From the NCBI RefSeq assembly GCF_019931275.1, contig NZ_JAIOTY010000002.1:1514631-1578630 (forward strand): 64,000 nt of DNA, read 5' to 3'. This document shows positions 1 through 8,549 of this stretch, piece by piece (positions within the stretch are counted from its first letter, which is position 1; each line of letters starts with the position of its first letter). The DNA comes from Nitratidesulfovibrio sp. SRB-5. Its GTDB lineage: Bacteria > Desulfobacterota > Desulfovibrionia > Desulfovibrionales > Desulfovibrionaceae. The notes beneath the pieces are model-generated. The model saw nothing but the letters and a program-made list of their open reading frames with translations. It was not told the DNA's origin and ran no database searches. The position numbers were made by a program, and so were the translations under genes.

Positions 1-144
1 CAGGCGGTCATCAAGCGCCTGGGCGGGCCGTGCCGTCGCGCCGCCTGGATTGCCGGGTCCAGCGTGGATGCCGAGGGAGGCATATCGCTGATTCTCGACG
101 CCGCCCAGTTGGTGCGCGTGGCGCAGGGCATGCAGGAACGCTGA
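1..144 (+). CDS. C-terminal fragment of a CheA/CheW-type chemotaxis protein
   Basis: The reading frame is open from the first base and stops at 142-144, giving 47 residues cut by the window edge. The segment with GGISLILDAAQLVRVAQG resembles the end of a CheW-like (P5) domain, where a G-x-I-x-L-I-L-D strand is followed by a short helix. It could be the end of a CheA kinase or of a stand-alone CheW; the fragment is too short to decide. A hairpin with a T-run follows at 215-250. Confidence 0.55.
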   Translation, partial: QAVIKRLGGPCRRAAWIAGSSVDAEGGISLILDAAQLVRVAQGMQER

Positions 145-190
145 TCAGCGCTTTAGTCCGTCCCGCCCCGCCAGCCGCACGCCGCCGCCC

Positions 191-232
191 CACCCGTCCC
201 GCCCCACCCGTCCCGCCCCACCCGTCCCGCCC
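191..232. repeat. 14-bp tandem repeat, three exact copies
   Basis: The unit cacccgtcccgccc occurs three times head to tail at 191-204, 205-218 and 219-232. The last copy forms the left arm of the terminator hairpin that follows. Confidence 0.85.
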
Positions 233-250
233 TGACCGGTGGGGCTTTTT
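215..250 (+). terminator. Rho-independent terminator after the CheA-like gene
   Basis: The stem GCCCCACC (215-222) pairs with GGTGGGGC (238-245) and is followed directly by five T residues. It lies 71 bp after the stop codon of the partial chemotaxis gene. Confidence 0.75.
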
Positions 251-1392
251 CGTCAGTTACCTTTTTTCTCCCCATGTTCACAGCTCCGCAGCGTGATTCG
301 CACGCCGTGGCCGAGCGTGTTCGGCCGTTGTCCATGCTTCGGCGCTGCCCGGCGGCATTTCGTGCGTCACGACGTTGTCCTGTTACGCGCTTTGCCTTGC
401 CTTTGCTCCGGGGCGTGTACGGACGGGCGCGGATATGCGTGATGCCCGGCGCATTGCCTGCGCCATGGAACAGCCTTGAAGCATGGGGGGCATCGTCGGG
501 CATTACCCGTTACACGGCGATGTCCATTTGGCGGAATTGTTCGATCAGGAAGCGCGAACGGCCATGGCAGGCTCGGCCAGCCTGTAGGGCATCACCGGCG
601 CATGAGCCCGCCGCACGACCTCATTCCGCATACGCATGCACATATTCCCAGCCAACACCGGGCTTGCGATGGCGCTTGTCGTCCGTAATGCGGTGGCCGG
701 GATCGACGATCCGCTTCGGTGTCGTGATGTCCAGGTGTGGCATCGCCTGGTTGTTCGCAAGGGTGGCGTCGTATCGGAATACGTTGCTAAGGGCGCATAA
801 AAATTTTTTTGCTGATTTTGTGTGATGTCTGTGGGTATGGATAGACTCTTGCTCTTCGTTTGTGAGATGGATATGCATTATGCATCGATTTTTAAATATA
901 TCTGTGTGGTTTGATTTTGTTTTGTTGAAAATGCAATGAATATTTTATTGTTATTATAATGCATCAATAAGTCATGCATTCTACAAAATTTGAAACATGT
1001 ATATAAAATATATATTGCTTATGTTCATTTTGTTGCTTTAATGCGTGGTGCATTAAAAAAGTTTTAATGTTGCGCTAGGTAAATAATTTCCTCTCGACGG
1101 CTGGTCGTCAATTTGGCATTGCTGTTCGTGTTTGCACGGTTTGCAGCGGTTACTGTTGCTTGGGGGCTCCTGATTGCCTGTCGGTTTTCCTGTGGACAAG
1201 CTGTCGAAGCAGTACAGTTGTCCATATGGCTTGTGCCGCGCGCTTGCATGAAGGCCAAGGATCTGTCGAATACGATCCGGGGTGCGTTGTTGTTCTGGTG
1301 TGTGACGCGCAAATTCGTCTGGCGGCTGCGACATCCCCCTCTCTCATGGCAGAGTCACTTTTCTTGTGAACGAACAAACCCAAGGGTAGCGC
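251..1392. other. Intergenic region with an AT-rich island (about 800-1080)
   Basis: I see no convincing gene here; the open frames lack the strong GC3 pattern of this genome. From about 800 to 1080 composition changes abruptly to very AT-rich. The island contains four ATGCAT palindromes (873, 880, 959, 974). It also has an 8-bp inverted repeat, TTTAATGC at 1037-1044 with GCATTAAA at 1050-1057. It may hold the promoter or an operator for the downstream lipoprotein gene, but I cannot place a good -35/-10 pair. Confidence 0.6.
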
Positions 1393-2247
1393 ATGACTGG
1401 TGTTAAAACGGCAATTATCGTGTCGCTTTTGGTGGTGTCGTTGGGCGCGACCGGGTGTGTGCATGTTCTCGACCCTGCGTATGACCGACAGAGCGATTAT
1501 GATGACGGCTATGATGATGGCTATGCGGACTATGATCGCCGTCTGCAGGATGCCTACGATCGCGAGCGGGCCCGCCGTTTGGAATTGGAACGCCGTGCCG
1601 TCACGCAGGACCGTCAGCGCCTGGAGGTCGCGCGTCTGGAGTGGGAACGCCAGGAACAGGCCCGCATGAAGCGCGAGCGCGACCGCATTAGGCAGGAGTT
1701 GCAGCGCCGGGAAGAGCAGCGGCGGGAAGAGCAGCGCAGGGAAGAACACCGCCGGGAAGAGCAGCGCAGGGAAGAACACCGCCGGGAAGAACAGCGGCGG
1801 GAAGAACACCGCAAGGAAGGACAGCGTAAGGAAGAACGGCGCAGGGAAGGGCAACGCAGAGAAGAGCGCCACCAGGAAGGGCAGCGCCGGGAAGAGCACC
1901 GCAAGGAAGGGCAGCGCCGGGAAGAGCACCGCAAGGAAGGGCAGCGCCGGGAAGAGCAACGCCAGGAAGGACAGCGCCAGGAAGGACAGCGCCAGGAAGA
2001 GCAGCGTAGGGAAGAGCGGCGTAGGGAAGAGCGGCGCAGGGAAGGCCAACGTAGAGAAGAGCGCCACCAGGAAGGACAGCGCAGGGAAGAGCAGCGCCAG
2101 CAGCGGCAGCAGGAACAGCGACGGGTGCAGCCGCAGCCGCAGCAGCCTAAGCCGCAACCGCCTAAGCCCCAGCCGCAGCCTAAGCCGCAGAAGCAAGAGC
2201 AACAGAAGCCGCGGGGCGAGCAGACGGATCTGCCGCGCCAGCAGTAA
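1393..2247 (+). CDS. Repetitive charged lipoprotein with predicted long single helix
   Basis: The 284-residue product has an N-terminal hydrophobic segment (residues 5-20) ending in GATGC, a plausible lipobox with Cys22 as the lipidated residue. A DDGYDDGYADYD stretch follows. From about residue 60 to 240 the chain is almost only Arg, Glu, Gln, His and Lys in five-residue units such as RREEQ and RREEH. This pattern is typical of a charged single alpha-helix or coiled coil. The last 45 residues are Pro/Gln/Lys-rich. The organisation suggests a membrane-anchored rod reaching across the periplasm, but no family is recognised. The start at 1393 is chosen because it places the lipobox correctly; the ribosome site is weak. 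Confidence 0.7.
   Translation: MTGVKTAIIVSLLVVSLGATGCVHVLDPAYDRQSDYDDGYDDGYADYDRRLQDAYDRERARRLELERRAVTQDRQRLEVARLEWERQEQARMKRERDRIRQELQRREEQRREEQRREEHRREEQRREEHRREEQRREEHRKEGQRKEERRREGQRREERHQEGQRREEHRKEGQRREEHRKEGQRREEQRQEGQRQEGQRQEEQRREERRREERRREGQRREERHQEGQRREEQRQQRQQEQRRVQPQPQQPKPQPPKPQPQPKPQKQEQQKPRGEQTDLPRQQ
1702..2103 (+). repeat. In-frame tandem repeats of about 15 bp in the lipoprotein gene
   Basis: Imperfect units built on cagcgccgggaagag are repeated more than 25 times and encode RREEQ-type pentapeptides. Several longer blocks are near-identical, for example 1876-1941, so unequal recombination and length variation between strains are likely. Confidence 0.85.
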
Positions 2248-2305
2248 CGGGGCGACACGCGATAGTTGCAGAGTGTCAACAGGTTGTCCCTGTTGCACTG
2301 GCTCA

Positions 2306-2347
2306 AAGATAACCGCCGCCCGTCGCGCATGGCGTGACGGGCGGCGG
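2306..2347 (-). terminator. Hairpin terminator for the EAL/GGDEF gene, possibly bidirectional
   Basis: CCGCCGCCCGTC (2313-2324) pairs with GACGGGCGGCGG (2336-2347). Read on the minus strand the stem is followed by ttatctttg. It separates the convergent lipoprotein and c-di-GMP genes. A second, weaker hairpin (AAGCCCC/GGGGCTT) lies at 2421-2451. Confidence 0.55.
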
Positions 2348-2480
2348 CACGTTCGTCCAAAGGCACGGGGCCGTGCGCTCTTTCTGTGGCTTTGCGCCCA
2401 CGTGCACCGACCGGACCGACAAGCCCCTCCCGCGGTGCACCGTGGGGGCTTCGTGTGCGGAGCCTGGCTGCGGCGTGACC

Positions 2481-4979
2481 TTAGTGCTGGGTGCGCATCT
2501 GGCAGACCCCGCATTCCAGCACGTAGGCGTTGCCGGGGATGGCCTTGGCCAGGTGCTTCACATGGGCGGCGCGTTCGCCGATCTCGTGCAGGTTGCTGCG
2601 TTCGTGGCAGTCCAGCACTGCCAGCGAGACGGAGACGAACGGAAAGCGCCGCTCCATGCCGTCGCGCCCGCGCGCGGTAATCCAACCGCGCGCGATGTCC
2701 TCGGCGCAGTAGCAGCCGCGCACCAGCCGCCCGAAGCAGCGCGTGGCCGCCCGGCACACCCGTTCGGCATGGCGGGGCGAGGTGATGCACACGAAGTCGT
2801 CGCCGCCGATGTGCGCCACGTAGTCGCCCTTGGCCCCGTGCCGCTGCACTGCCCATGACAGCACTTTGGCCAGCAACAGGATGATCCTGTCGCCGTTCTT
2901 GAAGCCGTAGGTGTCGTTGTAGCTCTTGAAGTTGTCCAGGTCAGCGTACAGCAGCGAAAAGGGCTGCCCCCCGGCCAGGCGTGTTTCCAGTTCCTTTTCC
3001 AGCGCCACGTTGCCCGGCAGGCCGGTCAGGGGGTTGATGCCCTTGGCCAGTTCCACCTGCACCTGGGCCAGTTTGTGCAGCAGCCGCTGCACCGAAACGA
3101 TGCCCGCCAGCACCCCGGCGCGGGTGATCATGATGTCGTCGTAGGCCTGCAACCGGCTGCGCGACATGGCAAGGCGGGCGGCGTCCTCCACGGGGGTGGT
3201 CTGCTCCAGCACCAGCGGCCCCGCGTCCATGACGGCGGACACGGGCCGCTTGAAGTACAGCGCCACCCCGTACTGCGCCGAAAGCTGCCGGTTGAGGTGG
3301 TAATCCATTATCAGCCCCAGCGGCTTGCCGCGTTCGTCCGTCACGGCGATGCTGGTCAACGGATCGGACGTCTCGAACAACCTGCGAACCTCGCCCGCCA
3401 GGGTGGTGGGGGGCACGGTGTGGGCCGGTTCTGCCAGTTCGCCCACGGGCATGGAGCAGGCAAGGCTGCCCACGCTGGGCAGTTGCGCCGTGGGGCGCAG
3501 TTCACCGATGTCCACATGGGTTTCCTGCTTGGGGTGGTCGGGGCGGCCCAGGTAGTAGCCCTGGCCGTAGTGCGCGCCGATGGCCATCAGGGTGGCCGCT
3601 TCCTCCCGGGTTTCGATGCCTTCCGCGATGACCCGCGAACCGATCTTTTCGGCAAAGCTGACCAGCGTTTCCATCAGCGCGCGGCGCACCGGGTCGCGGT
3701 TGATGTTGCGGATGAGCGACATGTCGATCTTGATGAAGTCGGGCTTCAGCTCGGCGATGGTGGCAAGGCCGGAATAGCCGGTGCCCGCGTCGTCGATGGC
3801 CACCTTGAACCCCTGCCCCCGGTAGTGCGACAGGGTTTTGTAGAACACCCCGAAATCGCGGATGGAATGCCGCTCGGTGATCTCGAAGACGATGTTTTCC
3901 GGCGCAAGCCCCATGGCCCGCACCGCCTCCAGCGTGCTGCCGGGGGTAAAGCCGGGGTCGGTGAGGGTGCGCGGGTGGATGTTCAGGAACAGCTTCTGGT
4001 CCGGGGCCAGGGTGCCCGCGCAGGCAATGGCCCGTTCGCGGCAGATGCGTTCCAGCGCGAAGAGCATGCCCAGTTCCTCTGCGATGTCGAACAGCATCAT
4101 GGGCGAGTGGAAGGGGGTGTCCACCGGGCCACGGCTCAGGGCCTCCCAGGCCATGATGCGCCCGGTGGGAAAGCGCACGATGGGCTGGTACAGGGTGCGG
4201 ATGGCGTTGTCCTGCAATACGGCCTTGAAGTCGCGCGCAAGGCGCAGGTCGGACAGGTCCAGTTCCTTGCGGGCCATGGTGCGCGCCTCGCGCACGGCCT
4301 GAAAGAATTCCCGGCGCGGCTCCGCCCCGGGGCGGCGGCGGTAGGTGGCGCAACCCACGCCGATGTGCACCTCGCGCCCGGTCCAGCGCAGCACGGAATC
4401 CTTCAGGTGGTGCTGCAACCTCAGCTTCATGGTGAAGGCGGCGTCGGCCAGGCGCTGCGGGCGGGTGGCCGGTTCCGGCCAGAACACCAGGAATTCGCCC
4501 GACTCCAGCGGCAGCAGGTGATGCCCCGATGGGGGCTGGCCGCTCAGGCCCGGCAGCGCTGCCCACAATCCGTCCACCAGCAGGGATTCGATGCCCGCGG
4601 TTATTTCCTCTCCGTACAGGTCGCGCACCAGCACGTGGTCCACCATGCGCACCAGCAGCATGTGCAGCGCCTCGTGCCGGGCCACCATCTCGCGTACCGA
4701 GGCGTCCGTGGCGTGGGCGGAATGCGCGTGGTGCGCGGAATCGGGTACGGTCAGCGAAGTGGCGCGAGCACTAGGCGTGGCACCTGACAGGATAGTTGGT
4801 GCGGCGCCAGGGATGGAACCGGGCACGGCTTCGGGGACTTCGATGCCCGTGAAGACCGGAGGCATGTTTGCGGCGTGCCCGGTGCCCGGCGCAAGGCCGT
4901 CCGGGTGCGCTGCGTGGCCCGTATCGCCGCGCCTGCGGCCCAGCATTTCCAGCAACGGCTCCAGCCAGGTATGTTGCAT
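2481..4979 (-). CDS. EAL-CBS-GGDEF cyclic-di-GMP signalling protein
   Basis: This 832-residue cytoplasmic protein begins with about 90 low-complexity residues, then a poorly defined domain (about 90-250). An EAL phosphodiesterase domain follows (about 255-490) with WEALSRG at 278-284, FEITER, DDAGTGYSGL at 396-405, IKID, IAEGIE and QGYYLGRP, so the metal and catalytic residues appear intact. A CBS-pair-like region spans about 528-640. A GGDEF domain follows (about 645-820), starting with NPLTGLPGN; its signature is GGDDF at 725-729. I see no RxxD inhibitory site before the signature. The protein is probably a phosphodiesterase whose cyclase-like domain may be regulatory or weakly active. No transmembrane segment is present. 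Confidence 0.9.
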   Translation of the reverse strand: MQHTWLEPLLEMLGRRRGDTGHAAHPDGLAPGTGHAANMPPVFTGIEVPEAVPGSIPGAAPTILSGATPSARATSLTVPDSAHHAHSAHATDASVREMVARHEALHMLLVRMVDHVLVRDLYGEEITAGIESLLVDGLWAALPGLSGQPPSGHHLLPLESGEFLVFWPEPATRPQRLADAAFTMKLRLQHHLKDSVLRWTGREVHIGVGCATYRRRPGAEPRREFFQAVREARTMARKELDLSDLRLARDFKAVLQDNAIRTLYQPIVRFPTGRIMAWEALSRGPVDTPFHSPMMLFDIAEELGMLFALERICRERAIACAGTLAPDQKLFLNIHPRTLTDPGFTPGSTLEAVRAMGLAPENIVFEITERHSIRDFGVFYKTLSHYRGQGFKVAIDDAGTGYSGLATIAELKPDFIKIDMSLIRNINRDPVRRALMETLVSFAEKIGSRVIAEGIETREEAATLMAIGAHYGQGYYLGRPDHPKQETHVDIGELRPTAQLPSVGSLACSMPVGELAEPAHTVPPTTLAGEVRRLFETSDPLTSIAVTDERGKPLGLIMDYHLNRQLSAQYGVALYFKRPVSAVMDAGPLVLEQTTPVEDAARLAMSRSRLQAYDDIMITRAGVLAGIVSVQRLLHKLAQVQVELAKGINPLTGLPGNVALEKELETRLAGGQPFSLLYADLDNFKSYNDTYGFKNGDRIILLLAKVLSWAVQRHGAKGDYVAHIGGDDFVCITSPRHAERVCRAATRCFGRLVRGCYCAEDIARGWITARGRDGMERRFPFVSVSLAVLDCHERSNLHEIGERAAHVKHLAKAIPGNAYVLECGVCQMRTQH

Positions 4980-5462
4980 GTATCCCCCCGGATACTGTCG
5001 GACACGTTGTCGGGCACGACCCGGCGCGGAATGGTGAGTGTGCCGTCCGCTGTCCGTTTGCCTTCGAAGGCGTGGTGACGGTTGCGTGACGCCGTGCGGC
5101 GCCAGTACGTCTCTCGGCGGGTAGTTAGCATGAAGATGCCGGTGACGACGGTGACGGACAGATGACGATTTGCAGAAGCCGCGGCGCTGGCGGGCTGCAA
5201 GCGGGAAGGCCGGGGCTGCAAGCGGGAAGGCGGGGGGTGACGAGCAAGGCGAGAGGGCAGGGGGGGCGCGCCGATGGTTGGCAGGAACGGTGCGGAGTGC
5301 TGGCGGAAGGGGAGGGGGCGCGCCGGGGCAGGGCCGCGCCGCATCCGGTCAGGTCCGGCTGGGGAGACACGGTCAGAAGACGCGGCCCCGAAGGTCCGTC
5401 TCGGGATGTCCGGTTCGGGATGTCCGGTTCGGGGTGTCCGGCCCGGAACGGGAGCAGGCGGC
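4980..5462. other. Intergenic region rich in short tandem repeats
   Basis: The spacer lies between two minus-strand signalling genes. It has a duplicated ~21-bp unit at about 5191-5231 and a triple 14-bp unit at 5401-5442. No gene is supported; the open frames here are uninterrupted GC-rich sequence without a recognisable domain. Confidence 0.6.
5401..5442. repeat. 14-bp tandem repeat, three copies
   Basis: The unit tcgggatgtccggt occurs at 5401-5414 and 5415-5428, with a third copy at 5429-5442 differing at two positions. It lies just downstream of the histidine kinase stop codon. Confidence 0.85.
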
Positions 5463-8189
5463 TCAGGCCAGGGGCAGGCGCACCACGACCACCGCGCCGC
5501 CTTCCGGCGCTTCCTCGATGGTGATGGTGCCCTTGTGGTTGGTGACCACGATGAAGTAGGCCACCGAAAGGCCAAGCCCCGTGCCCGCGCCTGCCTCGCG
5601 CGTGGTGAAGAACGGCTCGAAGGCCCGGCGGCGCAGTTCCGGCGACATGCCGGGGCCGTTGTCGGCCACCTCTATGCGCAGGTGCGCCGCCTCCACGGCG
5701 GTGGTCAGGGTGAGCACCGGCGGCGGCCCGTCGTCGCGCAGCGCCAGCGCCTGCGCCGCGTTCTTGAACAGGTTCAGGAACACCTGCTCCATTTCGCTGG
5801 CGGAACAGCGAACCGGCGGCAACTGCGGGTCGTAGCGGCGCACCACGACAATGCGCTTGAAGTCGTAGTTGCGGGCCAGGCTGTAATCGGTAACCGCCAG
5901 TTCCAGGGTGCGCTCCAGCAGGTCGTTGATCTGCACCGGCACGCGCGAAGGGTCGCTGCGGCGGCTGAAGGTGAGCATGTTGGCCACGATGCGCGTGGCG
6001 CGTTCGCCCGATTCACGGATGCCGTCCAGCAAGCCGCCGATGCGGCGTTCTGCGGCGTAGGCGGCAATGCGGTCGAAATCCATGCCCTGCCGTTCCGCCG
6101 CCGCGTGGTTGGCGGGCAGGTCGTCCAGCAGACGGCGGCGCAGGTTCTGCACCCCTTGCAGGATGCCTCCCAGCGGGTTGTTGATCTCGTGGGCCATGCC
6201 CGCCGCAAGCCCACCCACCGAGGCCATCTTTTCGGCCTGCACCATCAGGTCTTCCATGGCGGCGCGTTCGCTCACGTCGTCCAGACGCAGGATGCCCCAC
6301 ATTTCCTCGCCGGTTTCCAGCGGAATGGCGGTGACGTCCTCCACCCGGCGGGATTCGCCGGACAGGGTTCCCGGTTGCGACCCCGCCGGAAGCTCTACGG
6401 GGGTGACCACCCGTTCCGGCGGCATGGCCGCGCCCCCGCGCCGGGCCGCGTGCAGCCGGGGCAGGTGGCGGGCCAGTTCCGGGGCGACTTCCACCAGCGC
6501 GCGGCCATGGGCGGATGGGGCCGCAACGCCGAAGCGCCGTTCCGCAGCGGGATTCCATAGCACCACCCTGTCGGCGGCGTCGGCCACCACGATGGCCGAG
6601 GGCATGGCATCCAGCACGCCCTTCAGGTGGCGCTGGGCGCGGGACAGGGCGCGGTTGGCGCGCGAAAGGTCGGCCAGCAGGACCTGACGCTCGCGCTCCG
6701 ACTCCATGAGTACCGTCAGGTCGTTCAGGATGAAGGCCACGGCGTCGGGCGTGCTCGGTGCGCCGCCCACGGGGTACAGGCGCAGGGCCATCCAGCGGGT
6801 CTGGCCGTCGGGCGTGGCGTCGGGCGGAAATTCCAGCGGCTCGGTGGCGATGGCCTCGCCCGCAAGGGCGGCTTGGGCCAGCCCGTGCAGCCGGGCGTGC
6901 AGCACGTAGCGGTCCTGGTCCAGGGTGTACACGGCGGGGCTGCCCGTGGCTTCGGCAAGGCCGTGCAGGGCCAGCCATTCGGCATTGGCCTCGCGCAGGG
7001 TGCCGTCCGGGTGCAGCAGGGCCATGGCGAAGGGGGCCTGGGTGAGCACGGCACGGAACTGCTGCTCGCGCGCGTGCAGGGCCTGCTCGGTCTTTTTCAG
7101 GTCCGTGATGTCGGTCAGCATCACCAGCACCGCCGGGCGGCCATCCCACTCCAGCAGGACCCCGGTGCCGAACACCCAGCGCTCGCCATCGGGTGCGCAG
7201 ATGCGCACCGGGGGGTAGGTGCCCAGCGGTTCGCCGCTCAGGCGGCGCATGTACCTGTCCCTGGCCACGGGCCGGTCGCCGGGGTGCAGGTGGTCGGTGA
7301 ACGGAGTGCCCACCAGGTCCTGCGCGGGTCGGCGCAGTATTTCGCCGATGCGCGGGTTGACGAAGCGCAGCAGCCCGTCCTGGATGACCGCTATGCCTTC
7401 CTGCGCGTTCTGGAAGATGGAGCGGTATTTCAGTTCCGCCGCGGCCAGGCGCTGTTCGGTGGCCTTGCGTTCCTCCACCTCGCGTTCCAGTTCAGCACCG
7501 CGCCTGGCAAGGGCCCCCAGCGCGGTGACGAAGGTAAGCCCCAGCAGCGCGAACACGGTTACGGCCAGGGACGCCGTGGCCAGGATGTAACGGCGTTCTC
7601 CGGCGTGCACGTCGCCAAGGTACGATCCGGTGCCGATGTAGCAGGCCAGTTCGGGGATGGGCAGCACGAACGACAGCTTTTCTTCCGGCGCGCTGCTGTC
7701 GGGCGGCGTGTAGTGGTACGAGAAATAGCCGCCGTCGGGGTTCGCCTGCGCGGTCCTGATGAGCTCCACGATGATGGCCGCCCCGTTCGCATCGCGCAGG
7801 CCAAGGCCGCTGCGGCCTTCCATCAGCCGGTCGTAGGGCTGGACCAGCACGGTGCCGTCGTAGCCGCTCATGAAGATGTAGTTGGGGCCGCGGGTATCGT
7901 TGAAGATCATGGTGCGCACCCGCTCGCGTACCAGCACCAGGGCGTGGTCGCGGCCATAGGCGCCTGCGGCCAGTTCATCCAGCACCGGTTGCACCTGGTT
8001 GCGGGCCAGCAGCACCATTTCGCGCAGGTGGCTGCGGCGGTATGTTTCCGCCGTTTCCCAGAAGGTGTGCACCGCGTGCAGCAGGAACAGGGTGAACACC
8101 GCGCACGCCAGTACCAGCAGCAGCCACAGCCGCCGCACGGGCGGGCTGCGCAGAAGCTGGGCAAGGGTGCGGGGGGGAATGGCGTTCAT
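5463..8189 (-). CDS. Membrane sensor histidine kinase (Cache-PAS-HisKA-HATPase)
   Basis: The 908-residue product has transmembrane segments at about 20-40 and 205-228. They flank an extracytoplasmic Cache-type sensor with the motif YIFMSGYDGTVLVQP and a GTGSYLGD end. About three PAS-like modules follow (about 260-640). The dimerisation/phosphoacceptor motif GLAAGMAHEINNPLGG places the phosphorylated His at 667. The C-terminal ATPase has DNGPGM, FEPFFTT and GTGLGLSVA. No receiver domain or adjacent response regulator is present, so the partner must be encoded elsewhere. The Cache type is common for small organic ligands, but the ligand cannot be told from sequence. Confidence 0.9.
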   Translation of the reverse strand: MNAIPPRTLAQLLRSPPVRRLWLLLVLACAVFTLFLLHAVHTFWETAETYRRSHLREMVLLARNQVQPVLDELAAGAYGRDHALVLVRERVRTMIFNDTRGPNYIFMSGYDGTVLVQPYDRLMEGRSGLGLRDANGAAIIVELIRTAQANPDGGYFSYHYTPPDSSAPEEKLSFVLPIPELACYIGTGSYLGDVHAGERRYILATASLAVTVFALLGLTFVTALGALARRGAELEREVEERKATEQRLAAAELKYRSIFQNAQEGIAVIQDGLLRFVNPRIGEILRRPAQDLVGTPFTDHLHPGDRPVARDRYMRRLSGEPLGTYPPVRICAPDGERWVFGTGVLLEWDGRPAVLVMLTDITDLKKTEQALHAREQQFRAVLTQAPFAMALLHPDGTLREANAEWLALHGLAEATGSPAVYTLDQDRYVLHARLHGLAQAALAGEAIATEPLEFPPDATPDGQTRWMALRLYPVGGAPSTPDAVAFILNDLTVLMESERERQVLLADLSRANRALSRAQRHLKGVLDAMPSAIVVADAADRVVLWNPAAERRFGVAAPSAHGRALVEVAPELARHLPRLHAARRGGAAMPPERVVTPVELPAGSQPGTLSGESRRVEDVTAIPLETGEEMWGILRLDDVSERAAMEDLMVQAEKMASVGGLAAGMAHEINNPLGGILQGVQNLRRRLLDDLPANHAAAERQGMDFDRIAAYAAERRIGGLLDGIRESGERATRIVANMLTFSRRSDPSRVPVQINDLLERTLELAVTDYSLARNYDFKRIVVVRRYDPQLPPVRCSASEMEQVFLNLFKNAAQALALRDDGPPPVLTLTTAVEAAHLRIEVADNGPGMSPELRRRAFEPFFTTREAGAGTGLGLSVAYFIVVTNHKGTITIEEAPEGGAVVVVRLPLA

Positions 8190-8545
8190 TGTGTGCCTGG
8201 GGGAGTGAAGGGCTGGTCGTGCGGCGGAATGACCGTCAGTTTAGCACCGAGCAACCCGGGGTGCCGTGATAAAGGCGCCATGGCGCGCCACTGCCCGCAA
8301 GGGGCGCCGGAAGTGCGCCTGAAGTGCGCCAGACGCCGGAACGCGGCGCTTTTCTTTCCGCGCCGCTGCTGGTAGTGCTGTGCCGCACCGACCCTTCGGT
8401 TTTGCCGCAGGGGGTGATGCAAGCCCTATTAATACCTGAAATACGAACCGAAGGAAATAGTAATGGCGCTCTCGCATCCTGGGGTGAGCGCCATGCCCGC
8501 ACTTCGACGACCATGCAACCACGCCGGATACACGGCGGAGAACGG
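8190..8545. other. Divergent intergenic region before the GT9 gene
   Basis: The spacer lies between the histidine kinase and glycosyltransferase genes, which are transcribed apart. It contains a perfect 9-bp inverted repeat, ATGGCGCTC at 8463-8471 with GAGCGCCAT at 8486-8494, and a short ORF described separately. AT-rich sequence near 8428-8440 (tattaatacc) could hold a -10 element, but no clear -35 is visible. Confidence 0.5.
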
Positions 8546-8549
8546 ATGA
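8463..8549 (+). CDS. Possible 28-residue upstream ORF overlapping the GT9 gene
   Basis: An ATG at 8463 follows a good ribosome site (gaagga, 8 bases upstream) and reads 28 codons to a TGA at 8547-8549. That stop overlaps the ATG of the glycosyltransferase gene as ATGA, the usual form of translational coupling. Its peptide begins MALSHPGVSAMPAL and has no recognised family. Codon use is less GC3-biased than in neighbouring genes, so it may act as a leader rather than encode a functional protein. An inverted repeat covers its first codons. Confidence 0.35.
   Translation: MALSHPGVSAMPALRRPCNHAGYTAENG

Noticed and set aside
250-820. Overlapping open frames between the CheA fragment and the AT-rich island
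   Set aside because: Several frames on both strands are equally open, none has a ribosome site with GC3-rich codons, and the translations have no domain.
1150-2856. Minus-strand open frame of 568 codons across the lipoprotein repeat
   Set aside because: Its Leu/Phe/Pro repeat is the mirror of the RREEQ-coding DNA and it runs into the EAL gene in the wrong frame. The sense strand has a lipobox and sensible composition.
3075-4787. Long plus-strand open frame (570 codons) opposite the EAL-CBS-GGDEF gene
   Set aside because: It is the antisense of a gene with clear domains. High GC keeps opposite frames open, and the translation is His/Gly/Gln-rich without a family.
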